Shown here one piece after another: positions 60,901 through 64,000 of a stretch of DNA of 64,000 nt. Source of the stretch: Ceraceosorus guamensis. Lineage: Eukaryota; Basidiomycota; Exobasidiomycetes; Ceraceosorales; Ceraceosoraceae. The notes under the pieces are model-generated. The model was not told where the DNA came from and searched no databases. It worked only from the letters and a program-made list of their open reading frames with translations. Numbering within the stretch: position 1 is the first letter of the stretch; each line of letters starts with the position of its first letter. The translations under genes and the position numbers were made by a program. The DNA lies in assembly GCF_003144195.1 (NCBI RefSeq), contig NW_020289996.1, forward strand, positions 497,419 through 561,418. The letters are read 5' to 3'.

Positions 60901-63900
60901 ATGCAGCCCGCCTTCCAAAGCAAGTCTTCTCATTCGCCGTCCACATCTTTTGTATCGGGCGATTTGCCAGCAGCCTCCGCGGAACAGAACGCAGGAGATT
61001 TGACATCACCAGAAGCTCATTGGAACAACACCGCATCCGTCAGTCAGGGGTGGGAATACAGTGAAGCAGGGGAGGTTGCGCCTTCAAGCTTTCAGCAGCT
61101 CGGCGCCGATCAGTACCAAGGAGGGTGAGTCTTCACCGCTTTGTCGGCCTCATACTTAGATCCTAGCAAGCCTGACCCACACACATTTTTTCTGCGAGTC
61201 TCGAAAGGTCTGAAAGGGATCAGCAAGCCGATCAGTTGAGCCAGTACACGCCTTCATACGCAGATTCAAACGCGGACATCGACTTTGCGTCCCAGTCAGA
61301 TCTTTTAGCAGCCATCGCCGCTGGGCAGGTTGGGGCTACTGGTGACTTGGCCTACGACCCGGACACGGTCGATAGCTACTCCAACCTCTTTGGCCTAGAC
61401 CAGCTGCCCTGGGCAAGCAATAGTATTCCAACTAGCACATCCCAGCAACCTTTCTCGGCTCCGGCCCACTCTCAACAATTCTCGCTGCTGCATTCCGGTC
61501 CCTCTGCACACGACTTGCAGTCCTCTCTTCAGCAGTCCGAGCAGGCAACCAGCGCCATATCACCAATCGTTTCGCCCTTGCTCAACAACGCCTCGCCGTC
61601 CCTCTCACAGCCAGCTGGAGCGTCGAACCTTGGATCTGGGCCTCACGGGAGCGCGTCAGGAACTGGTCTCACTCAAGCCGAGGAAGCCTGGTTGCAAAGC
61701 CTCGGCCAAAGGATATCATTGCAAGACGCAAATAGTGGAGAGGTACAAGCTCCCGCTGAGCAAATATTTGAACCAGTCTTTGAGGAAGACGAGGAAACTG
61801 CTGCACCTCAATTTGAAGCAGGCCAGCACGTCATGCAGGACATTCACACCAGAGGTGAGACGCCCCAGGTGCCAACCCTGAGTATCAACGATACGGCACT
61901 TGAAGGCAGCGACCTGATGCAGCAGGACCAAAGTGGTCAGCAGCAAACGCAGCATGCGAATCCTTTCAATTTCACTAGTCAACCAATGCGGGCGAATAGT
62001 GATCTAGCATTTGGAGATGGACACCTGTCAGGACATGGGCGGGCCATTTCGACGGGCTCTATACCGACCGCGCCGGTCCAGAACGCCACTCTGGCTGGTT
62101 TTGCAGAATGGCCTGCTGCCCTCCAGATTGACACCTCCAAACGACGAGCAAATGTTCCTGTCGAGTACAGCAATGTGTCGCAAGCATCTATGAGCTCCTT
62201 GTCAGGCGCGATGCCTTCACAGACCCATTCTGACAAGGATGGAAGCTCGAACACGCTTTCGGTCAACGCAGGTCTGCCTCCCGCTCGTCAAGACTCGTAC
62301 GAAAAATTACGCAAATTTCTCAAGCTGGATGTGGACATGGGCTTCTTGTCTGCCAAAGGATCGGGAGTCGACTCGCCGACGGGTACTGGTATGACTGCTT
62401 GGAGAAGGCGGTCAAACTCGGATGTGGGGCCCCGATCACCTGTGACTGGTCCTGGAGCTGGGGCGTCTCTATTCAGCGTTATTCCTGGCGGTGTAACAGA
62501 CAAGACACCCACTGCAATGACTGCCGGAGTGGACTGGGCCACTCAGACTGCCAAGGTCAGGGCTGCCAGAGATCTCGCAGCACAGGTAGCTGCGGCGCCA
62601 AGGACATCGTCATCTTCTTCGCAAGCACCGCCGGTAGCGGTCGAGTTTGCGCCGACCTTGGAGCCGCACATGCTGCAGCGCTCAGACGACGCTGCGATGG
62701 CTGTAGACTCTCAGTTTTCGGTCTCTCCGGCACAAGGGCAGCAAAATCCAGCTAGCGTCAGCGCATCTCCAAGCGATCAGTTGTCTTCAGCCGGTGGTGT
62801 TGGACCGGTCAGGCGCGACATGGCTAGCCGCAGGGAATCGAACGCAAGATCACCATATCACGCAAGAGCAGGAAGTAGCGGGACCGCGTCGTCGCATCGC
62901 CCGCTGCCTTTGGCCGGACTTTCCGCGCCCATTGGAGGGCCCGCTCTCTTTGCTTGGCAGTCCAAGCCCTCTCCAGTCGCGACTAGCTTCGGCGACAATA
63001 TGAGCTCCTTGCGGCGCTCACAATCTGCACGGGACCCTAAAAGAAGCCATAGACGTGGAGCGGGCAGCGAGGATCTATCGGACATGGCAAGAGGGAAGAT
63101 CGGCGAGCCAGGAGAGTACCTCGCGCGCGTTACGGCACCAGATGGTTCGCTGGCCCCGCCTAGTCTGAACTCGTCCATCGGCGGTCCACCTAGCGCAGCC
63201 TATTATGCTGGAGTCGGCGCACGAGGTGGTGCCGCTGGCAACGCGTACCGCGTCAGTCATGATCGTCATCCTTCTTGGGAGTCCAACACGAGCAATTCGA
63301 GCACCGGCAGTGTCAGCATGGAGCCAGGCGGCTCGCCCGAAAGACCTTTGGGAAGCTTCAATCCCCGCTTGCCTGGTATGCCTGCCGTCTACACGCCTGG
63401 CTCGCTTGCCGCAGGTGTACCCGGATCATCCTACCATATGATGGGTTTTCGCGGCGGGAATTCACCGGGTGGCCAGCTGCCATCGAACGTGTCGCCATCT
63501 ACTGCTCCTCCGCATCCGCTGGGCTACTCGATGTATTCTCAAACGGCCCTGCCGCAGTACAGCTCCCTCAGCACGCCGCCTTCTGCAGCTTCCGCCAACG
63601 CATATGCGTCGTCTTCTTCGGTTCCCCCGCCTCAACTGCCACCGGATGGTGTTATGCCACCCATCCAGACGGTGACCACGAGTGCGACTCAAGCGGCCAG
63701 CGCCAGTCGCCGCACAAATGCAGCTATACACTATTGTCCCGTGCCAGGCTGCAATTCCTCCTTTACCAGGAAATTCAATCTGAACGGACACTTGCGGTCG
63801 CACACAGGAGACAAGCCGTTCAAGTGCCGAGAGTGCGGCAAGAATTTTGCAAGGCACTTCGACCTTTCCAGGCACGAACGACTGCACTCGGGCATCAAGG

Positions 63901-64000
63901 CGCACACGTGCGAGAGTTGCGGCAAAAACTTTGCTCGGATAGATGCGCTACGTCGCCACTTGCGATCTGATGGTGGCCAAGGTGGATGTGCGGCCAGGCT
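60901..64000 (+). CDS. C2H2 zinc-finger transcription factor (3' end outside window)
   Basis: Two exons visible, 60901..61124 and 61208..64000 (still open at the edge), about 1005 residues. The start is the ATG opening MQPAFQSKSS; codons upstream are out of frame. Most of the protein is disordered, rich in Ser, Gln, Pro and Ala, as in activators. From about residue 918 there are three zinc fingers in a row: CPVPGC ... HLRSH (C-x4-C), CREC ... HERLH and CESC ... RHLRSDGGQGGC, where Cys seems to replace the second His. This finger trio with the final RIDALRRHLRS is similar to fungal Crz1-type and related factors, but the subfamily cannot be fixed here. The intron acceptor is either the AAG ending at 61207 or a GAG nine bases earlier; both keep the frame. 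Probably a DNA-binding regulator in the nucleus. Confidence 0.82.

Overview
This window looks like nuclear DNA from a basidiomycete fungus, most likely a smut-type (Ustilaginomycotina) species. The evidence is GC-rich coding sequence, many short GT-AG introns (about 40-130 nt), fungal-type housekeeping genes, long disordered Ser/Pro/Ala tails, and intergenic DNA peppered with short motifs of the TCACGATT / TCACGAGT type. The lineage is an inference; I could not search any database. No transposon, retroelement, CRISPR array, rRNA or convincing tRNA was seen. Splice sites were placed by eye from GT...AG signals, preserved reading frame and the expected family sequence.

Layout. 0-11 kb: the 3' part of MCM3 (replicative helicase), a CmcJ/NvfI-family oxidoreductase, a NIMA/Nek2-type kinase and CTU1/NCS6 (tRNA 2-thiolation). 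11-14 kb: a repeat-rich intergenic block. 14-26 kb: RHEB (its first intron holds an assembly gap inside a poly-G tract), an intracellular LysM protein, a chromodomain protein, a Snx3-like PX protein with a very long N-terminal extension, and a VPS3844/DUF3844 membrane protein. 26-39.5 kb: a run of genes for secreted proteins, namely a GH92 alpha-mannosidase, a diverged pectin-methylesterase-like protein and three orphan secreted proteins. Two of the orphans (34.3-37.0 and 38.0-39.4 kb) are homologous to each other and share an intron position. 39.9-49.4 kb: a nuclear-type disordered coiled-coil protein, REX4 exonuclease and RAD5 helicase/ubiquitin ligase. RAD5 appears to need a 7-nt microexon. 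50.5-53.2 kb: divergently transcribed ribosomal protein genes eL27 and uS12 (RPS23). 55.9-64 kb: a large protein kinase with HVD and DFN in place of HRD and DFG, and a C2H2 transcription factor that runs off the right edge.

How the genes fit together. Most are independent housekeeping genes for replication and repair (MCM3, RAD5), translation (CTU1, eL27, RPS23, REX4), signalling (RHEB, two kinases) and trafficking (Snx3-like). The strongest candidate for an undescribed system is the orphan modular secreted family at 33-39.4 kb, next to two secreted carbohydrate-active-type enzymes. That setting resembles effector-gene neighbourhoods of plant-associated smuts, but the role is inferred only.
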